DNA of 64,000 nt from JAXGOI01 sp040767605 (lineage in GTDB: Bacteria; Bacillota; Dehalobacteriia; UBA4068), in NCBI GenBank assembly GCA_040767605.1, contig JAXGOI010000001.1, positions 310,001 to 374,000 of the forward strand, read 5' to 3'. This document shows positions 52,228 to 60,722 of the stretch, in pieces. Under the pieces are notes generated by a model that did no database searches, had not been told where the DNA came from, and was given only the letters and a program-made list of their open reading frames with translations. Numbering within the stretch: position 1 is the first letter of the stretch; each line of letters opens with the position of its first letter. Made by a program: the position numbers and the translations under genes.

Positions 52228-52827
52228 TTATTTATTTTTGCCCTTTAGATTATTTTTCCCCCTTTTTGGGGGTTTATTTATAAATGAATTCAGCCAGAAA
52301 ATCAGCTTAGAAACTCTATCTATAACAGTATTGGCCTCTTTTATGGCATAGGATTTGGATATTGCCTTGCCTCCCACGGTTATAGCGGCAACAAAGCCCG
52401 CCATAAGGGCAGAGGCCAGCCAGGCCCGGCTTCCATTATTCCAGGGCAGAGTAAAAACTATGGCCGCCCCGAGGCTGCCGCTTAGGGTTCCGCAAATATC
52501 CCCCACAACATCGCAGCAAAAATTAGAAACCTTATCCGCATTGCGGATAAGGTTTAAGGCCTGATGGGCCCCATCCAGCTTACGGCAGGCTCTGGCATGA
52601 AAGGGGGCTTCATCGGCCACGGCCACGGCCACCCCGATTATATCAAAAATTATCCCCACTAAAACCACTAATACCAAAAGAGAAAAAGCCGCAATCGGTA
52701 TTTTAAGGCCAGTGAGGACAAGCTGAGAATTGGCGCTTAATGTAAAGGCAATAATAAAGGTGAAAGCCGCAACCCTCAAGCCTCTTTTTACAGAGCCCCG
52801 TAATTCAACGCCCTTATGATTTACCAC
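52228..52827 (-). CDS. oapA: OLE-associated protein OapA
   Basis: A 199-residue integral membrane protein with about four hydrophobic helices. It binds OLE RNA and holds it at the membrane. Family-like segments are the two N-terminal helices (AAFTFIIAFTLSA, LLVLVVLVGIIFDIIGVAVA), the conserved DEAPFHARACRKLDGA, and NADKVSNFCCDVVGDICGTLSG. The C-terminus is lysine-rich. The start is taken as GTG at 52827, since the GGAGG ribosome binding site overlaps the upstream ATG. It follows the OLE RNA directly and precedes dxs. Confidence 0.9.
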   Translation of the reverse strand: MVNHKGVELRGSVKRGLRVAAFTFIIAFTLSANSQLVLTGLKIPIAAFSLLVLVVLVGIIFDIIGVAVAVADEAPFHARACRKLDGAHQALNLIRNADKVSNFCCDVVGDICGTLSGSLGAAIVFTLPWNNGSRAWLASALMAGFVAAITVGGKAISKSYAIKEANTVIDRVSKLIFWLNSFINKPPKRGKNNLKGKNK

Positions 52828-52847
52828 TGAAAAAACCTCCATAAATG

Positions 52848-53439
52848 CCGAATGTGGGCTCTTACTGAGTAAACTTTATGGCTTAGGTCTGGCAGGCTTT
52901 CCCACCGGCTCACCCCCCCGTTACCAGGAAGGCAGTTTCCTTTTAAGGGCCGGTCTGCAAGGTTTCCCTTTGCAGGGCCAGATTACCACTTAGTCCATAC
53001 TTTAATCCCCAGCAAGCTTGGACAGTCTAGGGGTTTTCCCCGACAACCCGGCTATACTCTTAGCCTCTTTTGCAATAAAGGTTTCATGCCTCATAACGCG
53101 CGCTCTTGGTCGGAGCGGGTCGGAGGGTAAATACCAAATCCACCCTTATCACTCAAGGCAGGCTACGCTGTACACAGCATTTAACCGCATACAGGTTCAT
53201 TCCCAAGCCGTAGTTAGCCATCCGACCAAGACGGTTCTCCACATACTTGGGTCTCCACGGAAGCGGGGTCAACGCCCGCATGCCATTGCGGATCGCCCCA
53301 TCTCCCTTAACTCCCAGCACCAGCCCCAAACTGGGCGTTCAAAGCCAGCACCAGGAACTTCATCGATATGCCATTAACGGATTTTTAGGCCCGCCCTCAA
53401 AGTATAGCTGGCCGACTAGAATACTGCGCCACATCCAGC
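52848..53439 (-). ncRNA. ole: OLE RNA (ornate, large, extremophilic RNA)
   Basis: An ORF-free stretch of about 590 bases lies directly upstream of oapA on the same strand, the place and size of OLE RNA. It is GC-richer than its surroundings and full of helices, for example GTC-GGGGAAAACCCC-TAGAC (53023-53043), CTGCAA-AGGGAAACC-TTGCAG near 52960, and long conserved-looking stretches such as CCCGCTTCCGTGGAGACC. A promoter fits its 5' end. OLE RNA forms a membrane ribonucleoprotein with OapA (and OapB/OapC elsewhere) and is linked to stress tolerance. The identification rests on position, size, structure and the OapA gene. Confidence 0.9.
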
Positions 53440-53445
53440 AAATTT

Positions 53446-53474
53446 ATTCTAGCATAATTTTAAAAATTGTTCAA
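53446..53474 (-). promoter_or_regulatory. Promoter of OLE RNA
   Basis: On the minus strand TTGAAC (53469-53474), a 17-base spacer and TAGAAT (53446-53451) lie just after the yraN stop codon. This predicts an RNA start near 53439, independent of the upstream genes. Confidence 0.75.
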
Positions 53475-53482
53475 GGCATCAT

Positions 53483-53833
53483 CTAATTGAGGCTGTCTGT
53501 AATAAATTCCACCGTGGCTTTTTTTAAATTAACCGCGGCGAATAAGAATAAACTTTGATATTCCCGGCCTTTTTCAGCCATATAGCATTGAGCGGTTTTA
53601 ATTAATTTACTTTTTTTGCTTTTATTTATGCTTTCTAAAGCCTCGCCAAAGGCAGTATTGCTTTTACTTCGCACCTCCACAAAATAGAGGCAATTATCTT
53701 TAAAGGCTATTATATCAATTTCTCCAAATTTTTGGCGGTAATTGCGCTGAAGGATTTCATAACCCTCCTCTATAAGGGCGGCGGCGGCTAAATCCTCACC
53801 AAATTTACCCTTTGCCTTTCTGGTATCCTTCAT
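53483..53833 (-). CDS. yraN: YraN family protein (UPF0102, nuclease-like)
   Basis: A 116-residue protein with an endonuclease-like fold. The motif GEIDIIAFKDNCLYFVEVRSKS has the Asp/Glu/Lys pattern of PD-(D/E)XK-type nucleases, and the N-terminal GKFGEDLAAAAL is typical. Its start codon overlaps the rnhB stop by 4 bases. The biological role is not established. OLE RNA starts just downstream. Confidence 0.92.
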   Translation of the reverse strand: MKDTRKAKGKFGEDLAAAALIEEGYEILQRNYRQKFGEIDIIAFKDNCLYFVEVRSKSNTAFGEALESINKSKKSKLIKTAQCYMAEKGREYQSLFLFAAVNLKKATVEFITDSLN

Positions 53834-54600
53834 TTTAACAGCCCCTTAACTATAAAACTCCGTCTATGTAAGGGGGAAGGCCCCCATTTAGCCAGAGCCG
53901 CACAATGAGCGGCGCTGCCATACCCCTTGTTTTTAGCAAATTGATATTGGGGGAAGGATTTATCAAAGCCTGCCATAAGCCGGTCTCTAAAGCATTTTGC
54001 CAAAACACTGGCCGCGGCAATAGAAAGGCTTAAAGAATCCCCCTTAATTAAAAATTGCTGCTTATAAGGGAAATTACCTATGGGTTTGCCGTCGGCAAGT
54101 AAATAATCCGGCCGGCGGGCAAGGTTTTTTAAGGCCTTTTCCATGGCAATTTCCGTTGCTTTAACTATATTTAGCCTATCAATTTGGCGCTGGTTTTGCC
54201 AGGCTATACCCCAGGCCAAGGCCTTTTCTTTAATTACCGGCTCTAAAGAGCGCCTCTTTTTTTCAGAGAGTTTTTTAGAATCATTTAAACCCCAAAGGGC
54301 TAAATCCAACATATTTGGGGGGAAGATTACGGCCCCGGCCACTACCGGCCCGGCTAAAGGGCCGCGGCCCACCTCGTCCACTCCGGCAACCAGCTTAAAG
54401 CCTTTATTCCAAAGGGCCTTTTCATATTCTAAAAGGGAGTTTAAGCGCTCTCTTTCTTCTTCCTGCATTTTAATTTGCTTTAAGGCAAACTGCCTGATTT
54501 CTTCAAAGGGGCTTTCAAGATAAAAACGGCAAAGCTCCTTATCTCCTGGGCTGTTTTTAAAAGAAATTTTGGCTTCTTTTATAGCCTGGGTTTTATTCAT
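53830..54600 (-). CDS. rnhB: Ribonuclease HII
   Basis: Cuts RNA in RNA-DNA hybrids and single embedded ribonucleotides. The 256 residues have a family-typical N-terminal extension (about 1-70), then GVDEVGRGPLAGPVVAGAV with the catalytic Asp-Glu pair, NDSKKLSEKKR, LADGKPIGN, KGDSLSLSIAAASVLAK and a C-terminal GYGSAAHCAAL. GGGAGGC precedes the chosen ATG; a 34-codon longer reading is unlikely. It overlaps the end of rbgA by 8 bases. Confidence 0.95.
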   Translation of the reverse strand: MNKTQAIKEAKISFKNSPGDKELCRFYLESPFEEIRQFALKQIKMQEEERERLNSLLEYEKALWNKGFKLVAGVDEVGRGPLAGPVVAGAVIFPPNMLDLALWGLNDSKKLSEKKRRSLEPVIKEKALAWGIAWQNQRQIDRLNIVKATEIAMEKALKNLARRPDYLLADGKPIGNFPYKQQFLIKGDSLSLSIAAASVLAKCFRDRLMAGFDKSFPQYQFAKNKGYGSAAHCAALAKWGPSPLHRRSFIVKGLLK

Positions 54601-55501
54601 GGTTTGCCTCCCTGTAATTGAGGAAGAATTCATCAGGGTCATCCAAAGTGAATGCCCCCAGCTTGCCGTTTCTGAATTCCTGTAAAAGTAAAAAGGCGGC
54701 ATCTTCCAGCCTCACGGTATTGCCCTGGCTTAAAAGGCCTCTTTTTCTCCCTATATCTTCTAAAACACCCTGATTATGCTCTGACAGCCCCTCAAGGCGG
54801 TAGCGTTTAATTAAGGCCTCAGGGGCATTCTTCCGTAGCCAGGCAATTAAATCCGCGGCTACCTGATAAACAGGGAAAACACTATCGGAAATAGAGCCGA
54901 TTACCGCCAGCTTAAAGGCGGTATCATAAGAGGCGAATTTTGGCCAGAGAACACCGGGGGTATCCATTAGCTCAAGGCCCGAGGCTGTTCTTATCCATTG
55001 ATTGCCCCGGGTTATTCCCGGTTTATTGGCTGTTTTTGTCATGGCCTGGGGGCTTAAGGCATTTATTACTGTGGATTTGCCGCAATTGGGTATTCCCACT
55101 ACCATACAGCGGGGGGGTCGGCGCTTGCGCCCCCTTTCCTCCAGCCTTTGCATTAAGGGCTCGGCAGCCCTTTTTATGGAAGAAACCAGCTCCTTTAAAC
55201 CCTGTTTTTGGGCGGCATTTATAGCGCAGGGGTTAAGCCCCCGGCCTGAATAAATTTGCAGCCATTTACGGGTGGCCCCGGGGAGGGCTAAATCTTTTTT
55301 ATTTAAGACTAAAACCTTTGGTTTATCTTTGCATAGCGCCCAAAGCTCCTGGTTTTGGCTGCTTTGAGGCGCTCTGGCATCCGCAATTTGAATAAAAATA
55401 TCCACCAGGGCCAAATCCCCCTGAATATTTCTTTTTGCCTTGGCCATATGCCCGGGATACCATTGTATAATTGTTTTATCGTCCCTTGCCTGCTCCCTCA
55501 A
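54593..55501 (-). CDS. rbgA: Ribosome biogenesis GTPase RbgA (YlqF)
   Basis: A circularly permuted GTPase for late 50S assembly. The 302 residues have the N-terminal WYPGHMAKAKR, G4 LNKKDLA before G1 (VVGIPNCGKSTVINAL), and G3 DTPGVLWPKF, the order that marks permutation. The C-terminal ANTAR-like domain follows. A TTG start is used with AAGGAG 7 bases upstream. It is the first gene of the rbgA-rnhB-yraN unit. Confidence 0.95.
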   Translation of the reverse strand: MREQARDDKTIIQWYPGHMAKAKRNIQGDLALVDIFIQIADARAPQSSQNQELWALCKDKPKVLVLNKKDLALPGATRKWLQIYSGRGLNPCAINAAQKQGLKELVSSIKRAAEPLMQRLEERGRKRRPPRCMVVGIPNCGKSTVINALSPQAMTKTANKPGITRGNQWIRTASGLELMDTPGVLWPKFASYDTAFKLAVIGSISDSVFPVYQVAADLIAWLRKNAPEALIKRYRLEGLSEHNQGVLEDIGRKRGLLSQGNTVRLEDAAFLLLQEFRNGKLGAFTLDDPDEFFLNYREANHE

Positions 55502-55643
55502 ATTAATTCTCCTTAAATAAAAAATAGTAAATATATAGAATAATACAAATACCTGCCATGTTAAGTATTTATATTATACCATATTTTACTATTCTTAAAT
55601 ATAATTTATCTTTTTGGCTTTTAAGTCGCCGCCTTAAGATTTT

Positions 55644-56192
55644 TTAACCGCAAAAAACCCGGAAGCTTGCGGCAATATCTTCTGCCACCTCATCTACTGT
55701 CATGCCGGAGGTATTTATTATATAATCCGCCAAAAGCAAATACTGCTCTTCTCTGGCAGCCAATAACTCTTCTATTTTATTTATTCCCGGCTTTTTGCCC
55801 AAAAGGGGGCGGCTGTTTTTACGGGACAGCCTTTGCTGCAAAATATCCAAATCCGCCTGCAGGAGCACAAAGTAGCCGTCTTTTTTTAATAACTCTAAAT
55901 TATGATTCTCTAAATCCATACTTCCGCCGGTAGCCAAAACCAATTTATCCCTTTTTACAAGCTTTTTAAGGATTAATTCTTCCTCGGAGCGAAAGCGCAG
56001 CTCGCCGTATTTTTTAAATAGCTGCAAAATGGTGCAGCCGGTTATTCTTTCAATTTCTTCATCGGTATCAATAAAATCCCATTCCAATAAGCGGGAGAGA
56101 TTACGGCCAACCACCGTCTTCCCGCTGCCCATAAAGCCGATTAAAACTATTTTGGTAATTTTTTTGGCCGGGCTTTTTTGATTATCCTTCAT
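55644..56192 (-). CDS. aroK: Shikimate kinase
   Basis: Phosphorylates shikimate in the aromatic amino acid pathway. The 182 residues show Walker A GFMGSGKTVVGR, the substrate-binding FIDTDEEIER, LRFRSEE, GGSMDLE and the lid region RLSRKNSRPLL. It stands apart from other aro genes and may be transcribed alone. Confidence 0.92.
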   Translation of the reverse strand: MKDNQKSPAKKITKIVLIGFMGSGKTVVGRNLSRLLEWDFIDTDEEIERITGCTILQLFKKYGELRFRSEEELILKKLVKRDKLVLATGGSMDLENHNLELLKKDGYFVLLQADLDILQQRLSRKNSRPLLGKKPGINKIEELLAAREEQYLLLADYIINTSGMTVDEVAEDIAASFRVFCG

Positions 56193-56383
56193 AAACCTTA
56201 CCCCGCTTTGTAAATTATTGCCCTTAAATTATATGCCGGCTTTCCCTTTGCCATTCCATTTATTAAAAGGGCAATAGAATCTGCTTAAGTCTTTTTAATT
56301 AACTTCGGAGGTTAAACGGCTTATACCTGCTCTTTTTTAAAAAAATTTTCGGCAAAAAATACGCTTTTAAACTATTTTCAGGC

Positions 56384-56422
56384 AAAATAAAACCCCAAAC
56401 CGGCCTGAAAAGCTTTTGGGGT
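56384..56422 (-). terminator. Terminator of yqeG
   Basis: On the minus strand CCCCAAA pairs with TTTGGGG across a 15-base loop and is followed by TTTTATTTT. Confidence 0.78.
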
Positions 56423-56443
56423 AAAATATTTGCCTTAAAAAAT

Positions 56444-56971
56444 TTATTTATTATCATTGCCCTCATTTATATTTCTGTCTACAAATTTCCAGATAAGCCG
56501 CTCCAAACGGCGGGAAATATTTTTTGTTCCCCAAAGCTCCTGCCTGCTAATGGGCCTAACCAGTATAGTAAAAATCCCTGCCCTGTTACCCCCCCAAATA
56601 TCTGTAAAAAGCTGATCCCCTACCATTACACATTCCTCAGAGCAGTTTTCCATAGCGGAATAAGCCCTTTTAAAGCCGCTGATTCCCGGCTTGCGGGCCC
56701 GATAAATACAGGGTATATTTAATTGCTTTGCCACCAGCTTAACTCTATTGCCCTTATTATTTGATAAAAGACAGGCCTTTAGGCCGTATTCAGAGAGGGA
56801 GGCAAACCAGGCCCGGGTTTCATCATCTACATAAGGGCTGCGATGAGCCGCTATGGTATTATCCAAATCAAAAAAAATAGTTTTTTTGCCCTTTTCCCTA
56901 AGCAAAGGCAAGGGGATTTGAAAAATATCCTCCACAAAAAGCTTTGGGGTAAAGCGTTTAAATTTAAACAT
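56444..56971 (-). CDS. yqeG: YqeG family HAD-type phosphatase
   Basis: The 175 residues have the HAD nucleophile motif FFDLDNTIAAH (about residues 33-43), motif II in LLSNNKG, a lysine region, and the final VMVGDQLFTDIWGG. It belongs to the IIIA subgroup found next to ribosome-assembly genes in Firmicutes; the substrate (possibly phosphatidylglycerophosphate-like) is unsettled. AGGAG lies 5 bases before the ATG. Confidence 0.9.
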   Translation of the reverse strand: MFKFKRFTPKLFVEDIFQIPLPLLREKGKKTIFFDLDNTIAAHRSPYVDDETRAWFASLSEYGLKACLLSNNKGNRVKLVAKQLNIPCIYRARKPGISGFKRAYSAMENCSEECVMVGDQLFTDIWGGNRAGIFTILVRPISRQELWGTKNISRRLERLIWKFVDRNINEGNDNK

Positions 56972-57045
56972 TTCTCTCCTAACTTCTTTTTATTTAAAAT
57001 GCTTATTTTTACTTAGTTTTTCATGGTATCTTTACTTTTTAAAGT

Positions 57046-58035
57046 CTATAAAGTAAATACGGCCTCCGCCCTGCCTACAATATCTCCCTGGCAGTTTATT
57101 ATATTTCTTTTGCCAAAGCCCGCTAAGGCTTCGGCCTCTTTAAGGCTTAAAAGCCCCATTTGATTTAAAACCTCAAGTAAAACCTGGGAAAGAACCTCGG
57201 TATTACCATCCTCAATTTTTAAAGCAATGGCCGGCCCCCCCTTTTGGGCACAGCAATATATGCCGTCTGCGCCTTTTTTGGCAATAAGCCTGCCTTTGGT
57301 TTCTTTAATCAGGCAGGTGCAAAATTCTCCCCTGCCGGCTATCATTTCAGGGTATGCCGCAAGGGCGCGGACAATTTCCCCGGCGGCTTCCGCCTTCTCT
57401 TCCATAATTTGGGGGTTAAGCAAATTATAATACCCCAGGGCCATATTATATAAAGGCATGCCGAAAACAGGAACGCCGCAGCCGTCTGTACCGATAATAA
57501 TTTCTTCTTTATTCATTTCAGTATATGCCGCCACAGTATTTAAAATAAGCTCCTGAACAGGGTGGCCGGGGAGAAAATAATTATTAATATCCCAGCCCTC
57601 TTTAATGCAAATAGCCAGCATGGCGCTGTGCTTGCCGGAGCAATTATTAATCAGCTTGCTTTTAGGGATACCCATAGAGAGCATCTTTTCTTTTATTTTG
57701 GGGTTATAGGAATAATCCGCCCCCAGCTTCAGGGCATCTTCATCAAGGCCGATTTTATTTAAGATTCCTCTTACCGCCTCTAAATGAAAGCTATCCCCAT
57801 TATGGGAACCGCACATAACGGCAAGCTCTTTTTGGTTTAAATTAAAGGCCTTAATAATTCCCCTCTCTATTCCGGCGGAGGCCTGTATGGGCTTGGCCGC
57901 AGAGCGCATATAGCTTACCTTATGGCCATTCCCGAATTCCCGGCTTATTTTAGCTCTTTTCTCCAAAATAATAATATCCCCGCGGATAATATTTTCCACC
58001 AGGGAACCCCGGTAAATATGAATTAATTCCGGCAT
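57046..58035 (-). CDS. Asparaginase (PF06089 family)
   Basis: A 329-residue protein of the asparaginase family typified by Rhizobium AnsA, unrelated to the classical E. coli fold. Conserved segments are YMRSAAKPIQA, CGSHNGDSFHLEAV, NNCSGKHSAMLAICI (with conserved Cys and Lys) and GTDGCGVPVFG. It hydrolyses asparagine to aspartate and ammonia. The second ATG is chosen because GGGGGC lies about 7 bases upstream. It is divergent from nudC. Confidence 0.9.
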   Translation of the reverse strand: MPELIHIYRGSLVENIIRGDIIILEKRAKISREFGNGHKVSYMRSAAKPIQASAGIERGIIKAFNLNQKELAVMCGSHNGDSFHLEAVRGILNKIGLDEDALKLGADYSYNPKIKEKMLSMGIPKSKLINNCSGKHSAMLAICIKEGWDINNYFLPGHPVQELILNTVAAYTEMNKEEIIIGTDGCGVPVFGMPLYNMALGYYNLLNPQIMEEKAEAAGEIVRALAAYPEMIAGRGEFCTCLIKETKGRLIAKKGADGIYCCAQKGGPAIALKIEDGNTEVLSQVLLEVLNQMGLLSLKEAEALAGFGKRNIINCQGDIVGRAEAVFTL

Positions 58036-58176
58036 AAACATGCCCCCTTTTTTAAAATATTCGCCCGCTTTGTCTTTTTCTCCTGCAAGGGGCCTTAAGG
58101 CCTTTATGCGGTTTAAAACTCATGAGATAAAAACAAAAACATAGCCCGGATGTAAACGGTTTTAGGCTTACTTTAA

Positions 58177-58204
58177 TTGAATACAAATTTTATTATGCTA
58201 TAAT
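58177..58204 (+). promoter_or_regulatory. Promoter of nudC
   Basis: TTGAAT (58177-58182) and TATAAT (58199-58204) with a 16-base spacer. Confidence 0.72.
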
Positions 58205-58245
58205 AGCAGTATAAATAAACAATTAAGTGCAAAGGGAGTATAATA

Positions 58246-59088
58246 ATGATTCATGATATTAAACCAAGGGTTTTTAAAAATGATTATAAAAATAAAAAAG
58301 CCCAAAGGGAGGATTTATTCCTTTCTTATAAAGGGGATACTGTTTTAGTTCGCGAGGAGGAGGAAAAGCTTTGGTACCCCTCATTTGCCGACTTTGAAGA
58401 AAAATACCCCAATTTAAAGGATAACGCTCAATTTCTCTTTAAGGTGGATGATATTAATTACTTTTTAATTAGAGAAACAGAGCTTGAGCCCATGGAGGGC
58501 TGGGGCTATATAACAACTTCCAGATTCCGCACGGAAGAAAAATACTGGCGCTCTTTTGTGGGGGCGGTAGGCTTTCAGCTAAACCGCTGGTATAATAATC
58601 ATGTTTTTTGCAGCAGATGCGGCAAGCCTACTGAATGCTCCCAAAAAGAGAGAATGCTCTTCTGCCCGGCCTGCGGCCTTGAAACATACCCCATTATTTC
58701 TCCCTGTGTAATAGTGGCTATTCATAATGGCAACCGCCTCCTTTTAACAAAATACGCCGGGCGTACATATGGCAGATATGCCCTTATAGCCGGCTTTGCG
58801 GAAATCGGCGAAAGCCTGGAGCAAACGGTTCACAGAGAAGTAATGGAAGAAGTGGGCCTTAAAGTTAAAAACCTGAAATTTTATAAAAGCCAGCCCTGGC
58901 CCTTTACGGATACCCTTTTAGCCGGTTTTTATGCCGAACTGGAGGGGGACGATACCGTAACCCTTGAAGAAAATGAGCTTGCCCTGGCCGTATGGGTGGA
59001 AAGGGAGGATATTCCCCCGGAGGAGCTTAAAATTAGCCTTACCGGAGAGATGATGGAGGCCTTCCGCACCAAGGCCGTAAAATTATAA
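58246..59088 (+). CDS. nudC: NAD(H) pyrophosphatase NudC
   Basis: Hydrolyses NADH and decaps NAD-capped RNA. The 280 residues have a zinc ribbon (CSRCGKPTECS then CPACGLETYP), the Nudix box GFAEIGESLEQTVHREVMEEVGL in parts (residues about 184-206), and the diagnostic SQPWPF after it. AAAGGGAG precedes the ATG. It is monocistronic and divergent from the asparaginase. Confidence 0.95.
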   Translation: MIHDIKPRVFKNDYKNKKAQREDLFLSYKGDTVLVREEEEKLWYPSFADFEEKYPNLKDNAQFLFKVDDINYFLIRETELEPMEGWGYITTSRFRTEEKYWRSFVGAVGFQLNRWYNNHVFCSRCGKPTECSQKERMLFCPACGLETYPIISPCVIVAIHNGNRLLLTKYAGRTYGRYALIAGFAEIGESLEQTVHREVMEEVGLKVKNLKFYKSQPWPFTDTLLAGFYAELEGDDTVTLEENELALAVWVEREDIPPEELKISLTGEMMEAFRTKAVKL

Positions 59089-59160
59089 AAGGCCCTGGGT
59101 ATTAATTTTATAAAAACCCGGTTTTTTAGCCGCTCAGGCTTTCTTTTGCTTTTAAATTAT

Positions 59161-59192
59161 AAAAGCCCCCGATTATTGTTTTGGGGGCTTTT
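59161..59192. terminator. Shared terminator of nudC and sigK
   Basis: AAAAGCCCCC pairs with GGGGGCTTTT across a 12-base loop. It overlaps the last codons of sigK; flanking T and A tracts suit both directions. Confidence 0.78.
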
Positions 59193-59949
59193 GCTTTTGC
59201 TTTTGATTTTGCCTTTGATTTTCCTTTTGCCTCTCCATTTCTTTTAAAAGCTTGCCGACAGCCTTCTTTTCTATCCGGGAGACATAAGAGCGGGATATAC
59301 CCAATTTTTTGGCAATTTCCCTTTGGGTGAGCCTTTTTACCCCCCCTAAGCCGAAACGGAGGCGAATTACAAATTTTTCTTTATCGTCTAAAACAATCAG
59401 CTTCTGGTAGAGGTCTTCCTTTTCCTCTTTTTCCTCAATGGCTTCGCTAATTTCCCCCTCGCAGCGGCTGAGCAAATCCAAAAGGCTTACTTCATTCCCT
59501 TCTTTATCCACCCCGACAGGGTCATATAAAGAAATTTCATATTTCTGATTGCGAATGGCTCTTAAATGCATTAAAATTTCGTTTTCAATGCAGCGGGCAA
59601 CATATGTGGCAAGCCTGGTGCCCTTATCCAGGCAAAAGGTATTAATGCCTTTAATCAGGCCGATTGTGCCAATAGAAAGGAGATCTCCTTTATCTAAGCC
59701 GGTGCTCTCAAATTTTTTGCAGATATGAGCCACCAGGCGGAGATTATGCTCAATTAAAATATTCCTGGCTTCAATATCCCCCGCCGCAAAAAGCTCTAAA
59801 TTTTTAGCTTCTTCCTCTTCGCTTAAAAGGGGTGGGAAAATATTATTGCTTAAATAATTAATAAAATTATTGCCGGTAATCAGGGAATAAATTGGGAAAT
59901 AATAGGTATAGGTAATTGTAAAATTATCGTTTAACCTTTTTTCTACCAT
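59173..59949 (-). CDS. sigK: Late mother-cell sigma factor (sigma-K)
   Basis: The 258 residues have a hydrophobic N-terminal pro-like region (about 1-40), then sigma-70 region 2 (NLRLVAHICKKFESTG, DLLSIGTIGLIKGINTF, TRLATYVARCIENEILMHLR) and region 4 (RLTQREIAKKLGISRSYVSRIEKKAVGKLLKEM). This pattern fits SigK, which directs spore coat genes after processing. The gene is uninterrupted, with no skin element. GGAGG lies 6 bases before the ATG. The end has an unusual glutamine/lysine-rich tail (RQNQKQKQKPPKQ). Confidence 0.92.
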   Translation of the reverse strand: MVEKRLNDNFTITYTYYFPIYSLITGNNFINYLSNNIFPPLLSEEEEAKNLELFAAGDIEARNILIEHNLRLVAHICKKFESTGLDKGDLLSIGTIGLIKGINTFCLDKGTRLATYVARCIENEILMHLRAIRNQKYEISLYDPVGVDKEGNEVSLLDLLSRCEGEISEAIEEKEEKEDLYQKLIVLDDKEKFVIRLRFGLGGVKRLTQREIAKKLGISRSYVSRIEKKAVGKLLKEMERQKENQRQNQKQKQKPPKQ

Positions 59950-60050
59950 TGCATACCTCCGGCAGGCTGCTTTATTGTTTCATCTTATGCCGCCGCTATG
60001 CCAATGGTGAATTTTTAAAAAAATATCTTTCTAATTCCGCCGTTTCTCCC

Positions 60051-60113
60051 CTTTTTTAAGCATATTTCCCTCTTTTTTTAAGCATGTTTTCTCTTTTTTT
60101 AAGCATGTTTTCT
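60051..60113. repeat. Three tandem 21-bp units
   Basis: Three 21-bp units (60051-60071, 60072-60092, 60093-60113) of the type CTTTTTTTAAGCATGTTTTCT; the last two are identical. They lie in the gap between sigK and the GntR/ABC operon, where 59950-60335 otherwise holds only the promoter at 60245. Confidence 0.88.
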
Positions 60114-60244
60114 CCTTCCGCATTTTAAAAGGGCCTAATAAATTTATTTGAATTTGGGGCAGGCTTTTAAAAAAACGGAACATTTAAGGGCTTAATGCTG
60201 TCTTTGAAATTGACGGCTTTATTTTAAGTTTAAATAAAAAGCTG

Positions 60245-60298
60245 TTGACATAAACTGGAAGCCATGGTATATTCTTACTGTACTAACTGAGTTAATAC
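60245..60298 (+). promoter_or_regulatory. Promoter and operator of the GntR/ABC operon
   Basis: TTGACA (60245-60250), a 17-base spacer and TATATT (60268-60273) form a near-consensus promoter. Downstream, GTACTAACTGAGTTAATAC (60280-60298) is a 19-bp palindrome with one mismatched pair besides the centre, placed over the transcription start. It is the likely site of the YtrA-type repressor encoded next. Confidence 0.78.
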
Positions 60299-60335
60299 GC
60301 ATAATTCAAATAATACAGCGGGAAGGAGGAAGATT

Positions 60336-60722
60336 ATGATTACCATAGATTATAAAGACAGGCGCCCCCTCTACCAGCAAATAATTGAAAAGGTAGAAAA
60401 TTTAGCCTTAAACGGCATTTTAAAGCCTGAGGCAAAGCTGCCTTCTGTAAGAACCCTGGCTATGGAGCTATCCATAAACCCCAATACCATTCAAAGAGCC
60501 TATCAGGAATTGGAAAAAAACGGGGTAATTTATACTGTGCAGGGCAAAGGCTGCTTTATTGCCCAAAGCATTCAGGAATTAAAGGACAGCAAAATTGAAG
60601 ATTTTTGGCAGGAGCTTAAAGATTTAATCGCCAAAGCGAAATTATTGGGCATAAGCGAAATTAACTTTACAGAACAGTGCAGCCGGTTTTATCGGCTTCC
60701 GAAGGAGGTAGGCGGCAAGTGA
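60336..60722 (+). CDS. GntR-family regulator, YtrA subfamily
   Basis: A short 128-residue repressor consisting of a GntR winged helix (PLYQQIIEKVENLALNGILK, LPSVRTLAMELSINPNTIQRAYQELEKNG) and a small C-terminal helical dimerisation part. YtrA members usually control the ABC transporter operon they begin. AAGGAGG precedes the ATG. Its stop overlaps the GTG start of the ATPase gene by 4 bases. Confidence 0.92.
   Translation: MITIDYKDRRPLYQQIIEKVENLALNGILKPEAKLPSVRTLAMELSINPNTIQRAYQELEKNGVIYTVQGKGCFIAQSIQELKDSKIEDFWQELKDLIAKAKLLGISEINFTEQCSRFYRLPKEVGGK

Noticed and set aside
53018..53486. Plus-strand ORFs of 119 and 79 residues
   Set aside because: They are antisense to OLE RNA, have no ribosome binding site and no protein-like pattern.
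59173..59949. A skin-type interruption of sigK
   Set aside because: The frame is continuous through regions 2 and 4, and no recombinase gene is nearby.
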